From NCBI RefSeq assembly GCF_015910535.1, contig NZ_JACBJG010000004.1, forward strand, positions 62,001-126,000: a DNA stretch of 64,000 bases, written 5' to 3'. The stretch is from Saccharomonospora sp. NB11. Its GTDB lineage: Bacteria > Actinomycetota > Actinomycetes > Mycobacteriales > Pseudonocardiaceae. The notes under the pieces were generated by a model. It saw nothing but the letters and a program-made list of their open reading frames with translations. It had not been told where the DNA came from and ran no database searches. The position numbers and the translations under genes were made by a program. This document shows, one piece after another, positions 8,972 to 19,092 of this stretch. Positions within the stretch are counted from its first letter, which is position 1. Each line of letters starts with the position of its first letter.

Positions 8972-10147
8972 TCACCCTCGTCGGGCGAGGTCCCGCATGA
9001 CGTCCCGGTAGATCTCCTCGAACCGCGCGAGCGTGCGTTGCTCGTCGTGGTGTTCCGCCATCGCCCGGCTTCGCCGCCCCATCCGACGCCGCCGCTCCGG
9101 CGAACGCAGGACCTCGGCCAACGCGGCAGCCAGCCCGGGAACGTCCCCGGGTTCGACGAGACAGCCGTTGTCGCCGGGCGACACGAGGTGGGGCAGGGCC
9201 ACGGCGTTGGCCGCGACCACCGGCAGCCCGCTCGCCATCGCCTCCAACGTCGCGATGCTCTGCAGCTCCGCCACACCAGGGATCGCGAACACGTCGCCCG
9301 CCCGGTACACCGACGGGAGTTGCTCGTCCGGCACGAAACCCAGGAACCGCACCCGGTGTGCGACCTGCTCGCGCTCGGCCAGCCGTTCGAGGTCGGCGCG
9401 GCGGGTCCCGGTGCCCACGAGCACGAGCTGCGCGTGCCCCTCCGGCAGCGTCGCGACGGCCCTGATCAAGTCGTCGAGCCGCTTCTCCGCATCGAGCCTG
9501 CCGACGTAGACGACGGCGGGCAGGTCGGGCAGGCCGAGTCGCTCCCGGTGAGTCGTGGGCGGTTCCGACGACGGGGAGAACCGGATGGTGTCGACGCCGC
9601 ACGAGACGGGTTCCACCTCTCCCCCGAACCCGTGCGCGGCGAGCAGGTTCGCCGCCGTGGGCGTCGGTGTCGTCACGTGGTGGGCCTGGTCGTAGATCCT
9701 TCGGAAGTCCCGCCACGCCACCTCGGCCACCGGTCGGTGCAGCCGACGGGGCAAGTACGGCAGGAGGTTGTCGGGCATGAAGTGGTTGGTCGCGACGACC
9801 GGAATGCGGTGGCGCCTCGCGGCCCGCACCGCTGCCCGACCGATGGTGAAGTGATCCTGGGTGTGCAGAACGTCCGGGCGCACCGACTCCACGAGTCTGC
9901 GCACGACCGCCGGAACACCGGGCGGCGGGACGAACCGCACACGGGGATGCACGAGCAGCGGCAGCGAACGCAGGCGGTGCAGGCACAGCCGCGACTCCCT
10001 CACGACGGCCCGGGGACCGGTCTCGGACGCGCAGACCACGTGGACGTCGTGTCCCCGACCGGCCAGCCCGGTGGCCAGTCGGTGCGCGAAGAACGAGCTC
10101 CCGCTGACGTCAGGGGGATAGGTGTCGGTCGCTATCAACACGCGCAT
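8972..10147 (-). CDS. Glycosyltransferase family 4 (GT-B fold)
   Basis: About 391 residues. The N-terminal Rossmann half begins [20 protein letters not shown] (the GT4 glycine-rich acceptor loop). The C-terminal half carries VVYVGRLDAEKRLDDLIRAV, LVLVGTGTRRADLE and the donor-binding segment FAIPGVAELQSIATLEAMA, an E-x7-E-like motif. Such enzymes transfer sugars from nucleotide or phospholipid donors, as in PimB/MshA-type mannosyl or glycosyl transferases; the acceptor is unknown. The start is ATG 10147 or GTG 10153. It overlaps the end of the upstream DMT transporter gene by about 38 bases, so the two are translationally linked and may function together at the membrane. Confidence 0.88.
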   Translation of the reverse strand: MRVLIATDTYPPDVSGSSFFAHRLATGLAGRGHDVHVVCASETGPRAVVRESRLCLHRLRSLPLLVHPRVRFVPPPGVPAVVRRLVESVRPDVLHTQDHFTIGRAAVRAARRHRIPVVATNHFMPDNLLPYLPRRLHRPVAEVAWRDFRRIYDQAHHVTTPTPTAANLLAAHGFGGEVEPVSCGVDTIRFSPSSEPPTTHRERLGLPDLPAVVYVGRLDAEKRLDDLIRAVATLPEGHAQLVLVGTGTRRADLERLAEREQVAHRVRFLGFVPDEQLPSVYRAGDVFAIPGVAELQSIATLEAMASGLPVVAANAVALPHLVSPGDNGCLVEPGDVPGLAAALAEVLRSPERRRRMGRRSRAMAEHHDEQRTLARFEEIYRDVMRDLARRG

Positions 10148-11027
10148 GATCACTGTGTCCAGGGGCCGGTCCGAGATACGAGCGGGCGAGCACGACGACG
10201 CCGACGACGATGCCGACGGCCGAGAGTCCCATCCAGGCAGCGGCCGGGGGCGTGCTCGGCAGGGGCTCGCCCAGCACCAGCACGCCGACCGTCGCCGCCG
10301 AAACGGGGTCCGCGATTTCCAGCATGGCGAATGCGAGCGCGAAGCGCCGCATACGGTACGCGTGCTGCTGGGCCAGTCCCCCGGTCGAGAGCAGCACGAC
10401 CACCAGAAGAGTGGGCCAGCTCGCGATCGCCGTGAGGTCGGAGAGCATCCGGTGACCGATGACGCTGACCAACGCGGACGCGACCCCGAAGGTGGTACCC
10501 GCGGCGAACGCCAGGGCTGCGGCGCGAGCGCTGCGGGAGGACACCGCCCACGCGACGGTCACCGCAAGACCGGACGCCAGCAGGGTGATGCCCGCGAGCA
10601 ACGTCGCGGTCGGCGTGGTGAGGTTCGGCGCCTTCGTGTCGTGGGGCAGGGCGAACAGCAACCCGGCCAGGCCCAGCACGACGGCGGTCCCGCCGAGCGT
10701 CTCGGCGCGGCCCAGTCGACGGCGCTCCAGCACCGCCTTGACGCCGAGCGCGAACAGCAGTCCGGTGGTCCCCACCGGTTGGATGATGCTGACCGGTCCC
10801 CGACTCAGGGCGAGCACGTGCAGGCCCACCCCCAGTCCGGCACACGCGGCCCCGAACAGCCACCGAGGTTGGCGCACGAGCCTCAGCAGCCATCGCACAC
10901 CCCGGCCGCCGAGGAAGCGCATGCCGACGACGACCTGTTCCTGCAGCGCCGAGCCGAGCGCGATGAACAGCGCCCCGACCACGGCCAGCACCACCGCGAC
11001 CACGAGCACGTCAGCGCCGCTCCCCAC
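10110..11027 (-). CDS. DMT-superfamily membrane transporter
   Basis: A 305-residue integral membrane protein with about nine to ten hydrophobic helices, starting [20 protein letters not shown]. The repeated EamA/NIPA-like pattern is seen ([40 protein letters not shown]), with Pro and Glu positions typical of the drug/metabolite transporter family. The GTG at 11027 has a weak ribosome site, so the true start could be a few codons downstream. It forms an overlapping pair with the following glycosyltransferase gene. The cargo is unknown. About 214 bases upstream are free of genes and probably hold both this promoter and that of the divergent RraA-like gene. Confidence 0.8.
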   Translation of the reverse strand: MGSGADVLVVAVVLAVVGALFIALGSALQEQVVVGMRFLGGRGVRWLLRLVRQPRWLFGAACAGLGVGLHVLALSRGPVSIIQPVGTTGLLFALGVKAVLERRRLGRAETLGGTAVVLGLAGLLFALPHDTKAPNLTTPTATLLAGITLLASGLAVTVAWAVSSRSARAAALAFAAGTTFGVASALVSVIGHRMLSDLTAIASWPTLLVVVLLSTGGLAQQHAYRMRRFALAFAMLEIADPVSAATVGVLVLGEPLPSTPPAAAWMGLSAVGIVVGVVVLARSYLGPAPGHSDHARVDSDRHLSP

Positions 11028-11241
11028 GGTGGGCGGACCGCGCGAACGGGGCGCGCGTAGGACTGGTCACCTCGCACGCCCTCTCACGTCGAGCCGAATA
11101 CCCGCCTCGACGACCGATATGCCCGAACGTCCGATCCCGGCCGAGAGCTTGGTCACGCGCGGGCGCCTTTCCTCTCGGTCACGTGGGCACCTCTGGGGCA
11201 CGATGTGCCCACGGTCGACACGCTTGACGAAAGGCTCCACG

Positions 11242-11727
11242 GTGACCCAGCGAACCCCTCAGCCCACCGCCGACCTCGTGGACGAGTACGGGGACCGGCT
11301 CCGGGTGTGTGACACGCAGTTCCGGCAGTTCGGTGGCCGCCGCGCGTTCTGCGGCCCGGTTCGCACGGTGTCGTGTCACGAGGACAACGGACTGGTCCGC
11401 GAGCTGCTGCGCACGCCGGGCGACGGGGCGGTGCTCGTGGTGGACGGGGGCGGTTCCCTGCACACGGCACTCACCGGTGACCTGATCGCCGCGTCGGCCG
11501 TCGAGAACGGCTGGGCCGGGTTGATCATCAACGGCGCCGTCCGCGACAGCGCGGCGCTGGCCGAGCTACCGCTGGGTGTGAAGGCCTTGGGCACCAATCC
11601 GCGCAAGAGCTCCAAGGCGGGTCGCGGCGCGGTGGACGTTCCCGTCGGGTTCGGCGGGGTCACCTTCTTCCCGGGCGACGTCCTGCACGCCGACGACGAC
11701 GGCGTCGTCCTGCTTCCCCTCGACTGA
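11242..11727 (+). CDS. RraA-fold protein (RNase E inhibitor-like / HMG aldolase-like)
   Basis: A 161-residue protein with the RraA/MenG-like fold: [44 protein letters not shown], and the segment [17 protein letters not shown] with its Asn-Gly and Arg-Asp residues. Family members either bind RNase E and inhibit it or act as divalent-metal 4-hydroxy-4-methyl-2-oxoglutarate aldolases. The G-x20-RD pattern needed for aldolase activity appears present (Gly in DLIAAS...RD), so an enzymatic role is possible. I chose GTG 11242, at the start of the conserved domain; the longer upstream frame reads through promoter DNA. It is convergent with the TetR gene, and the two stop codons share one hairpin. Confidence 0.85.
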   Translation: MTQRTPQPTADLVDEYGDRLRVCDTQFRQFGGRRAFCGPVRTVSCHEDNGLVRELLRTPGDGAVLVVDGGGSLHTALTGDLIAASAVENGWAGLIINGAVRDSAALAELPLGVKALGTNPRKSSKAGRGAVDVPVGFGGVTFFPGDVLHADDDGVVLLPLD

Positions 11728-11743
11728 CGGACCCCACCGTCAG
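11724..11743. terminator. Short hairpin that contains both convergent stop codons
   Basis: CTGACGG (11724-11730) pairs perfectly with CCGTCAG (11737-11743) across a six-base loop. The plus-strand TGA of the RraA-like gene (11725-11727) and the minus-strand TGA of the TetR gene (11742-11740) lie symmetrically in the two arms, so one element serves both genes. Confidence 0.6.
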
Positions 11744-12381
11744 GGGAAGAGGCGGGTGACGAGGTCGGACCACCCGCGTTCGAGCCGGAAGAGGTCGATA
11801 CCGGGCGCGCCGAGCAGGTGGTTGACCAACGCCGTGTCGAGGAAGCCCAGCAGCGTGTGGGCGAGCAGGTCCTGGTCGGCGTTCGGGTCGAGCCGCCGGA
11901 CGAGCATGGTCACGTGCGTGTGGCGTACCCGCTGCGCGGGCACCGAGAACTTCCGGTGGGGATCGGTGACCGCGGCGACGTAAAGGTCGCGGTGCTGTTG
12001 TTCGTGGTGCAGCACCGCTGAGCCGAAGGCGATCAGTCGCTGCCGGGGCTCCGCTCCGGGGCCGAGCGGCGGCGGCCCGCTGAGGAATCCCTCCTGCAAC
12101 GTGCGTTCGGCACGGTCGAGCAGGGCTGTGAGAAGACCGGTGCGGTCGCCGAAGTGCCGGAACACCGTTCCCTTGCCGACGGACGCCTCGGTCGCGACGG
12201 CGTCCATCGTCAGGTTGCTCGCCCCGTCGCGGGCCGCGACACGCATCGCCGCGTCGAGCACCCTCGCCCGGTTGCGCACCGCGTCGGCACGTTGCCGTCC
12301 GTGCTCGTGCAACAGCGGTGGGGAGAGCACCGACCCCTCCGAGTCGGGCGCGGCGTTACGCGGTGAGGGTGAAGCGGACAC
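11740..12381 (-). CDS. TetR-family transcriptional repressor
   Basis: About 213 residues. The N-terminal helix-turn-helix spans VLDAAMRVAARDGASNLTMDAVATEASVGKGTVFRHFGDRTGL (quoted in part: VGKGTVFRHFGDRTGL is the recognition helix region). The C-terminal ligand domain follows (LLTALLDRAERTLQEGF to the end). I chose GTG 12381, because the ATG further up would place the start inside the operator. It is divergent from the FMN reductase, with a perfect operator-like palindrome between them, so it most likely represses itself and that reductase until an electrophile or quinone-like ligand binds; the ligand is a guess from context. Confidence 0.85.
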   Translation of the reverse strand: MSASPSPRNAAPDSEGSVLSPPLLHEHGRQRADAVRNRARVLDAAMRVAARDGASNLTMDAVATEASVGKGTVFRHFGDRTGLLTALLDRAERTLQEGFLSGPPPLGPGAEPRQRLIAFGSAVLHHEQQHRDLYVAAVTDPHRKFSVPAQRVRHTHVTMLVRRLDPNADQDLLAHTLLGFLDTALVNHLLGAPGIDLFRLERGWSDLVTRLFP

Positions 12382-12445
12382 GAATGCAGCGTAACCCGGG
12401 CCACGTCGCGTTGACCATCGTCCGTCCGCACTGCTACACAAGAAA

Positions 12446-12459
12446 CGGACCACGGTCCG
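12446..12459. promoter_or_regulatory. TetR-type operator palindrome
   Basis: CGGACC-AC-GGTCCG is a perfect 6-2-6 palindrome, flanked by A/T-rich runs (AAA before, TTTT after). It sits in the 149-base gap between the TetR start (12381) and the FMN reductase start (12531), in both promoters. The A/T-flanked CGGAC-N4-GTCCG form is common among TetR-family operators. Confidence 0.75.
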
Positions 12460-12530
12460 CTTTTGCGAAGGGCCGTGGACCCGGTGGCCTCACCGTGTGT
12501 CCGACACCAGCCTTGATCAGGAGCGTCTCC

Positions 12531-13076
12531 ATGACCATCCGTGTTCTCACTCTCGTCGGCAGCCTGCGCGCGGGCTCGCACAACCGTCAGTTCGCCGAGG
12601 CGGCTGCCGCACACGCCCCCGAGGGCGTGACCGTCGAGATCCACGATGGACTCGGCGAGCTGCCGTTCTACAACGAGGACCTCGACACCGAGACGGGCGC
12701 TCCGGAGCAGGCCCAGCGCCTTCGGCAGGCGACGCTCGCCGCCGACGCGGTGCTGCTGCTCACCCCCGAATACAACGGGACCATGCCGGCCGTGTTGAAG
12801 AACGCCATCGACTGGATCTCCCGCCCCTACGGCGCGGGCGCGCTCAAGGGCAAGCCCGCAGTCGTCGCGGGCACCGCGTTCGGGCGGTACGGCGGCGTGT
12901 GGGCGCAGGAAGAGGCGCGCAAGGCCGCGCGCGTCGCGGGCGCGAACGTGGTCGACGAGCTCCTGCTCGCCGTCCCGTTCTCCCACACCCGGTTCGCCGA
13001 GACGCACCCCAAGGCCGACACCGAGGTCGTCGAGGGGTTGACCAAGGCGCTCTCGCGGCTCGCCGCCGAGTGCTGA
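12531..13076 (+). CDS. NAD(P)H-dependent FMN reductase / quinone reductase
   Basis: A 181-residue flavodoxin-like reductase (FMN_red family). The phosphate-binding loop LVGSLRAGSHNRQFAEAA is followed by LLTPEYNGTMPAVLKNAIDW, the classic FMN/dimer motif, and GKPAVVAGTAFGRYGGVWAQ. Such enzymes reduce FMN, quinones, azo compounds or chromate using NAD(P)H in the cytosol. The ATG at 12531 follows CAGGAGCG. Its promoter contains the TetR operator and the repressor gene is divergent, which suggests induction by a reactive small molecule. Confidence 0.9.
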   Translation: MTIRVLTLVGSLRAGSHNRQFAEAAAAHAPEGVTVEIHDGLGELPFYNEDLDTETGAPEQAQRLRQATLAADAVLLLTPEYNGTMPAVLKNAIDWISRPYGAGALKGKPAVVAGTAFGRYGGVWAQEEARKAARVAGANVVDELLLAVPFSHTRFAETHPKADTEVVEGLTKALSRLAAEC

Positions 13077-13125
13077 CCGTCGACTCGCCCGCCCGACCTC
13101 ACTCGGGCGAGCGAAAACACCGCGT

Positions 13126-13157
13126 GGTACGGGACCGGACCCAACCGGCCCCGTACC
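13126..13157. terminator. Strong bidirectional terminator hairpin
   Basis: GGTACGGG (13126-13133) pairs with CCCGTACC (13150-13157), and an inner CCGG/CCGG pair extends the stem across one A-C mismatch to about 13 bp. It separates the convergent FMN reductase from the end of the polyketide operon. Confidence 0.7.
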
Positions 13158-13181
13158 CGCGGCGTGGCGGCGTCGGGGGGC

Positions 13182-14249
<1,068 letters not shown>

Positions 14250-14270
14250 GCGCCGTCTCCTTTCGTCGGA

Positions 14271-15509
14271 TTACCTGATCGAGCCGAGTACGAGTGCCGA
14301 GCTGAACCCGCCGAACCCGCGCGCGAGCACCAGCACGTTGCGCAACCGTCCTCGCCGTGGTGCGCCGGTCACGACGTCGGCGTCGACGGCGACGTCGTGA
14401 CCGGTGAGCCCTGGCGTCGGCGGCACGAGGCCGTCGCGCAGGGCGAGCGTCGCGGCGGCACTGGCGAACGTGCCCGCCGCCGAGTAGGCACGACCGAGTC
14501 CCGCCGACACGGCCGTCACCGGCACCCGGTCGAACGACGGACCGAGCACCTGCCGCAGCGCCCTGATCTCGGCACGGTCCGCCGACGGCACCCCCATGCC
14601 GTCGGCGAACACGGCGTCGATCTCGGCAGCGCCGACGTGCGCGTCGGTGAGCGCGAGCCGGATGGCCACCGCGAGCGCCTCCGCCGCCCGTGTCCAGTAC
14701 TCACCGTCCGTCGTGGACTGCGATCCGGTGAAGGTGGCGGCGTGTCCGGCCACCACGGCGAGCGGACGGACACCCCGGGCCTGCGCGTGAGCGGCGTCCT
14801 CCAGCACGAGCACCGCTCCCCCTTCCCCGGGCACGTAGCCGCAGGCGTCGTGGGCGAACGGCCGGTACGCCGTCGGCGAGTCACGCTCGCTGAGCAGGCC
14901 GGACCGCAACTGACAGGTCAGGGCGTACGGGCTCACCGGCGCCTCGGTGCCGCCGCAGATCTGCACGCGGCAGCCCTGCCGGACGGCGCGGCGGGCGTGC
15001 GCGAGCGCGTCGAGTCCGCCCGACGACTCGCTGCTCACCACCGCACACGGGCCCCGCATCGTGTTGCCGATGGAGATCTGTCCCGTCGAGGCCGCGTAGA
15101 ACCAGGCGATGGACTGGTACGGGCCGACGTGACGCGGCCCGTGTGCCCAGAGTGCCTCGATCTCCCGCTGTCCGAACGCGTTGCCGCCCGAACTCGCCGA
15201 CGTGGTGACACCGACGTCGAAGCTGTCGAGTGCCCTCGGGTCGAGCGCCGCCGACTCCAGCGCCTGCCGGGTGCCGTCGAGGGCGAACTGGGTCCACAGG
15301 TCGGTCTGCACCACGATGCGCGGGTCGAGCACGGCAGACGGATCGAAGTTCGCGACCTCCCCGGCGTAGCGCACCGGGTACCGACGGGAGTCGAAGCGGC
15401 TGATGCGGCGGACTCCGCTCTCTCCGGCCAGCGCGGACCGCCAGAACGTCTCCGTGTCGAGCCCGGTCGGCGCCACCACGCCGACGCCCGTGACCACCAC
15501 GTCGGTCAT
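14271..15509 (-). CDS. Ketosynthase beta / chain-length factor (KS-beta)
   Basis: A 412-residue partner of KS-alpha ([22 protein letters not shown]). It keeps the thiolase fold and [15 protein letters not shown], but the position aligned to the KS-alpha nucleophile is Ser162 ([16 protein letters not shown]), where KS-beta proteins usually have Gln. It therefore has no Cys nucleophile, as expected for this subunit, but its active-site residue is unusual. KS-beta sets chain length and supplies the decarboxylative function in the complex. The start overlaps the KS-alpha stop as ATGA, which ensures equal synthesis of the heterodimer. The Ser assignment is by eye alignment to the neighbour's Cys169. 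Confidence 0.92.
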   Translation of the reverse strand: MTDVVVTGVGVVAPTGLDTETFWRSALAGESGVRRISRFDSRRYPVRYAGEVANFDPSAVLDPRIVVQTDLWTQFALDGTRQALESAALDPRALDSFDVGVTTSASSGGNAFGQREIEALWAHGPRHVGPYQSIAWFYAASTGQISIGNTMRGPCAVVSSESSGGLDALAHARRAVRQGCRVQICGGTEAPVSPYALTCQLRSGLLSERDSPTAYRPFAHDACGYVPGEGGAVLVLEDAAHAQARGVRPLAVVAGHAATFTGSQSTTDGEYWTRAAEALAVAIRLALTDAHVGAAEIDAVFADGMGVPSADRAEIRALRQVLGPSFDRVPVTAVSAGLGRAYSAAGTFASAAATLALRDGLVPPTPGLTGHDVAVDADVVTGAPRRGRLRNVLVLARGFGGFSSALVLGSIR

Positions 15510-16774
15510 CGCGCCCTCCGTCCCGCCGTGTCCAGCACCACGGCCGACTGGAAGCCGCCGAACCCGCTGCCCACGCTCAGCACGAGGTCCACACCCTGCT
15601 CCCGTGCCTGTACCGGCACGTAGTCCAGATCGCACTCCGGGTCCCGGTACTCGTAGTTCGCGGTCGGAGGCAGCACGCTGGTGTCGAGGGCCAGCACACA
15701 CGCGACCAGTTCGAGACTGCCGATCGCGCCGAGCGAGTGCCCGATCATGGATTTGATCGAACTCATCGGCGTGCGGTAGGCGTGGTCGCCGAGGCTGCGT
15801 TTGACCGCCGCCGTCTCGTGCCGGTCGTTCTGCTTCGTGCTCGACCCGTGCGCGTTGACGTAGCCGACCTCGGACGGTGCCGCCTTCGCCGAGTCCAGCG
15901 CCGTCGTGATCGCCCTGGCCATCTCGATGCCCTCGGTGGTCAGGCCGGTCATGTGATGGGCGTTGGCGAACGTGGCGAACCCGGCGACCTCGCAATACAC
16001 CCTTGCGCCTCGTTTGCGGGCGTGATCGAGATCCTCCAGTACCAGCACCGCCGCGCCCTCCCCGAGCACGAAGCCGTCGCGCTGGGCGTCGAACGGCCTG
16101 CTCGCGCGTTCCGGTTCGTCGTTGCGCGTGCTGGTGGCCCGGATCGCGTCGAAACAGGCGACCGTGATCGGCGAGATCGGCGCGTCGGACGCCCCCGCGA
16201 TCACCACGTCGGCGGCGCCCTCCTCGATGGCCATCGCCCCGTAACCGACGGCGTCGAGCCCGGAGGTGCACCCGGTGGAGATCGTGCGGACCGGACCACG
16301 TGCCCCGTGGGCGTCGGCGATCTCCGCGGCCAGTGTGCTCGGCACCAGCGCGTGGTACAGGTACGGGTCGGCGCGGCTGGGATCGACGAGCCACTCGGCT
16401 CCCCCGCCGGAGACCTCGACGTAGCCCTCCTCCAGCCGGATCGTCGAGCCCACGGCCGTTCCCATGCTCACGCCGAGGCGCCACGGGTTCAGCGGACCGA
16501 GTTCGAGTCCCGAGTCGTCCACCGCCTCTCTCGCCGCCACGAGCGCGAACTGCACGTGGCGGTCGAGGCGGGCGATGTCCGTCGGACTCAACCCCTCGGC
16601 TGTCGGGTCGAAGTCGCACTCCGCCGCGATCCGGGAGCGGAAGCCCTGGGGGTCGAACAACGTGATCCCCCTCGTGGCAGTGGTCCCGGATGTCAGCAGG
16701 TCCCAGAACGCCTTGACCCCGATGCCGCCGGGAGCCACGACACCGAGCCCGGTGACGGCGACCCGGCGCGTCAT
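15506..16774 (-). CDS. Ketosynthase alpha of a type II (whiE-like) polyketide synthase
   Basis: A 422-residue ketosynthase. The catalytic Cys169 sits in [17 protein letters not shown]. The two catalytic His regions are [16 protein letters not shown] and [19 protein letters not shown], and the C-terminal glycine motif is [11 protein letters not shown]. It elongates the malonyl-derived poly-beta-ketone on the ACP as a heterodimer with KS-beta. Motif order and the surrounding cupin, SchA-like and cyclase genes place it with the spore-pigment (WhiE-ORFIII) subgroup rather than a soluble antibiotic PKS. It is coupled by ATGA to both the upstream cupin and the downstream KS-beta. Confidence 0.95.
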   Translation of the reverse strand: MTRRVAVTGLGVVAPGGIGVKAFWDLLTSGTTATRGITLFDPQGFRSRIAAECDFDPTAEGLSPTDIARLDRHVQFALVAAREAVDDSGLELGPLNPWRLGVSMGTAVGSTIRLEEGYVEVSGGGAEWLVDPSRADPYLYHALVPSTLAAEIADAHGARGPVRTISTGCTSGLDAVGYGAMAIEEGAADVVIAGASDAPISPITVACFDAIRATSTRNDEPERASRPFDAQRDGFVLGEGAAVLVLEDLDHARKRGARVYCEVAGFATFANAHHMTGLTTEGIEMARAITTALDSAKAAPSEVGYVNAHGSSTKQNDRHETAAVKRSLGDHAYRTPMSSIKSMIGHSLGAIGSLELVACVLALDTSVLPPTANYEYRDPECDLDYVPVQAREQGVDLVLSVGSGFGGFQSAVVLDTAGRRAR

Positions 16775-17247
16775 CTGTCACCCCCGAGGTCCGGACCCGG
16801 TGAGGCAGCGGTCTCGGTGTCCACGTGACCGAGGTCGGGGCGGGGCGCGAGGGGACCGAGCTGGAACACCACGCGGGCGGGTGTGTCGCCCTCGTTGCGC
16901 AGTCGATGCCGGGTGCCCGGCGGGACGAGCAGCGCGGCCTCGGTCTCCAGGCGCCACGGGTCCCCGTCGAGATCCACGGTCACCTCGCCGTCGGCGACGT
17001 AGAGGAACTCCTCGGAGTAGGGGTGGTAGTGCTCGGCGATGCTCTCCCCCGGCTGCAACCGCGCCACGCCGAGGAAACCCGAGACCGACTTCGCGTTGCG
17101 GGGGCTGAGCAACGTCCGGATCTCAGCGCCCCGACGGCGGTCGGCGGGGATCTCCGACTCGTGCACTCGGACCAGCGGGCGGTCGGCTGGGCGTTCGTGT
17201 ATCGGAGCAGGCCCTGCCTCGACGGAGGTCTCGACCGCGTCCACCAT
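16771..17247 (-). CDS. Cupin protein of the pigment operon (WhiE-ORFII-like)
   Basis: A 158-residue single-cupin protein. The first metal motif is [21 protein letters not shown] (His-x-His and Glu), and the second is [20 protein letters not shown] with its conserved His. Equivalents in whiE-type loci are needed for the mature pigment but their chemistry is not settled; cyclase or dioxygenase activity is assumed. The ATG at 17247 follows GTGGGAGGC. It is coupled to KS-alpha by ATGA and starts 15 bases after the SchA/CurD-like gene. Confidence 0.88.
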   Translation of the reverse strand: MVDAVETSVEAGPAPIHERPADRPLVRVHESEIPADRRRGAEIRTLLSPRNAKSVSGFLGVARLQPGESIAEHYHPYSEEFLYVADGEVTVDLDGDPWRLETEAALLVPPGTRHRLRNEGDTPARVVFQLGPLAPRPDLGHVDTETAASPGPDLGGDR

Positions 17248-17261
17248 GATGCCTCCCACGC

Positions 17262-18020
17262 TCAACTCGACGACGGAAAGTCGGCACCGAGATCGGTGCC
17301 TCTCGCCGCGCCGTCGGCCTCGCGATGGGTCACGAGGGTCAGGCGCGATTCGGCGAGAAACTTCGCGCGACCGGCGGCCGTGGCGAGGTTCCAGCCCGGC
17401 TCCAGCAGCTCGGTCAGCGCCGCGGCGGTGGGACCGCCGACGACAGTGGGGCCGAGGCGGTCGATCGCCTCGTCGGCGTCCCCCTCGACGTCGAGGACGC
17501 GCACGACGAAGTCGCCGTGCCGGAACACCGTCGTCCCCGTCAGGCCCGTACGCAGAGCAGCCCCCAATGGCAGCGACTGGCCCCACGCGAAGATGCGCGC
17601 CGCCGCCTCACCGCGTCCCGCACGCACCGGGTACCGGAACGCCACGCGGGTTCGTCGCACCGGCGCACCCGGCGCCGGCATCGCCTCGTGGTGCACCACC
17701 CGGGTCATCATGGCCCGCCGGAAGAACCAGCCCACCGACTCGGGATCGCTGAAGTCGCGTGGTCGGACCAGCAGCGGGTTGAGCTTCTCCTCGGTCGCCC
17801 GGATCGCGGGGTCGTTCGCAAGGTGCCGCATCACCAGCGGCAACGGTCCGTCCACATCGATCACCCGGACGACGTGGTTCTGCCACAGGAACACCGACGT
17901 CGCGAGCAGTCGACAACCGTTGCCGATCTCGGTCTGCGGGCGCGGGTACTCCGAGAGCACTTGGCGGACCGCGTCCACGCTTCCCGGTTTGACCGGGAAG
18001 GTCAGGGCATGTCGTTCCAT
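17262..18020 (-). CDS. SchA/CurD-like protein (WhiE-ORFI-like)
   Basis: A 252-residue protein with two related halves of ferredoxin-like character: an N-terminal one ([20 protein letters not shown], then [13 protein letters not shown]) and a C-terminal one ([20 protein letters not shown]). This matches SchA/CurD and WhiE-ORFI proteins found at the head of spore-pigment operons. Their role is not established; monooxygenase-like or scaffolding functions have been suggested from the fold. The ATG at 18020 follows GAGAGGAAG. Its presence is the best single marker that this is a whiE-type locus. Confidence 0.88.
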   Translation of the reverse strand: MERHALTFPVKPGSVDAVRQVLSEYPRPQTEIGNGCRLLATSVFLWQNHVVRVIDVDGPLPLVMRHLANDPAIRATEEKLNPLLVRPRDFSDPESVGWFFRRAMMTRVVHHEAMPAPGAPVRRTRVAFRYPVRAGRGEAAARIFAWGQSLPLGAALRTGLTGTTVFRHGDFVVRVLDVEGDADEAIDRLGPTVVGGPTAAALTELLEPGWNLATAAGRAKFLAESRLTLVTHREADGAARGTDLGADFPSSS

Positions 18021-18049
18021 CGTTCTTCCTCTCGGATCAGCACGAGTGG

Positions 18050-18388
18050 TCAGGATTCGGTCGGGGCGGACTCCGCGTCGTGCCGGACGGTCTCTCGGTG
18101 CACCACGTAGCGCAGGGAACGCCGCCGTGAGACGGCCGCCATCAGCGGCGCGGCCAGCGCCCGGTGTTCCTGGGTGCTCTCCCAGGCCAGGAAGTCCTCC
18201 GCGCTCCGCCACTGGCTGGTGAGCAACCAGTCGGACGGGTCGTCGGTCGACTGGCAGAGCTGGTCGCCCAGGTGGCCGGGCACGCTCGCCACGGCCCACC
18301 GCACGGCCTCGTAGGCGTTCAAAAACGTCTGCTCCATCCCCGGTTCGAGGGTGAGCAGGAAGACGACGCGGTAGCCGGCTGTGGTCAT
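18050..18388 (-). CDS. Antibiotic-biosynthesis-monooxygenase-type (ABM) protein
   Basis: A 112-residue ferredoxin-like alpha/beta protein: YRVVFLLTLEPGMEQTFLNA, VPGHLGDQLCQSTDDPSDWL and SEWRS-like TSQWRSAEDFLAWEST, which is the ABM pattern. Cofactor-free ABM enzymes oxidise aromatic polyketides to quinones, so it probably tailors the pigment. AGGAG lies seven bases upstream of ATG 18388. It sits between the flavodoxin-like gene and the SchA/CurD-like gene on the same strand with short gaps, so it is in the operon. It is an addition relative to the classical seven-gene core. Confidence 0.82.
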   Translation of the reverse strand: MTTAGYRVVFLLTLEPGMEQTFLNAYEAVRWAVASVPGHLGDQLCQSTDDPSDWLLTSQWRSAEDFLAWESTQEHRALAAPLMAAVSRRRSLRYVVHRETVRHDAESAPTES

Positions 18389-18438
18389 CGGACTCCTCTT
18401 CGGTTCGTCTCGGGCCGGTGTCGGACACGTCGTCCGGC

Positions 18439-18945
18439 TCACCCGGCGCGGCGCAGGGTGGGGTGGGCCGCCGAACGCAGGGCTCCGGCGAGGCGGGCGA
18501 GGCGGCGACCGAGGACCTCGTCCGCGACGGCGTCACCGGCCGCCCGGCCGGACGCGTCCGCCGACGGCCACAGCGACGGGCTCGCGAGGAGCAGGCAGTC
18601 CCACGAGAACACCCCGCGCAACAGCTCCGGTGTCGGTCGGGCCCCGACGGTGCGCACGACCACGACCGTGCGGTCGAGCAGGAGTCGCTCCCGCCGCGCC
18701 GCCCCCGCGTCGAGCAACCGCCGGATCGGCTGCCCGGCGGGGTCGTCCTGGTCACTCCGGACGTCCCCGACCAGCGCGACCCCGTCGGCCCACACGATCG
18801 CCTCAAGCACCTCGTCGAGCGCCCCGCCGCCACCCGGCAGCCGACGCAGGCGGATTCCGGCGCCCTCCGCCGCCGCCCCAGTGCGCAGGGCAGCCACGGT
18901 GGATTCGACACCCTCACCCGAGAAAACAATCACCACGCGAGTCAT
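18439..18945 (-). CDS. Putative flavodoxin-fold protein, first gene of the pigment operon
   Basis: A 168-residue alpha/beta protein that starts TRVVIVFSGEGVESTVAAL, like a flavodoxin phosphate loop, followed by alternating hydrophobic strands (GVALVGDVRSD; RTVVVVRTVG) and a C-terminal ADEVLGRRLARLAGAL helix. It resembles NAD(P)H/FMN oxidoreductases of the flavodoxin group, but the match is weak and no residue proves FMN binding. The ATG at 18945 follows GAGGGGATCACG. It could supply electrons for pigment oxidation with the adjacent ABM protein; this is inferred from position only. Confidence 0.55.
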   Translation of the reverse strand: MTRVVIVFSGEGVESTVAALRTGAAAEGAGIRLRRLPGGGGALDEVLEAIVWADGVALVGDVRSDQDDPAGQPIRRLLDAGAARRERLLLDRTVVVVRTVGARPTPELLRGVFSWDCLLLASPSLWPSADASGRAAGDAVADEVLGRRLARLAGALRSAAHPTLRRAG

Positions 18946-19092
18946 CGTGATCCCCTCGCCGTTATTTCCGCACCAGGCTCGCGTATTCGGAATTCGGATG
19001 TCAATACGGAAAACGGTTGACCGGAATTGCGAACGGAACCGGGACGAATCGCATCACCAAAAACGACGACGACCCGTTTCGAATGATAGGAC

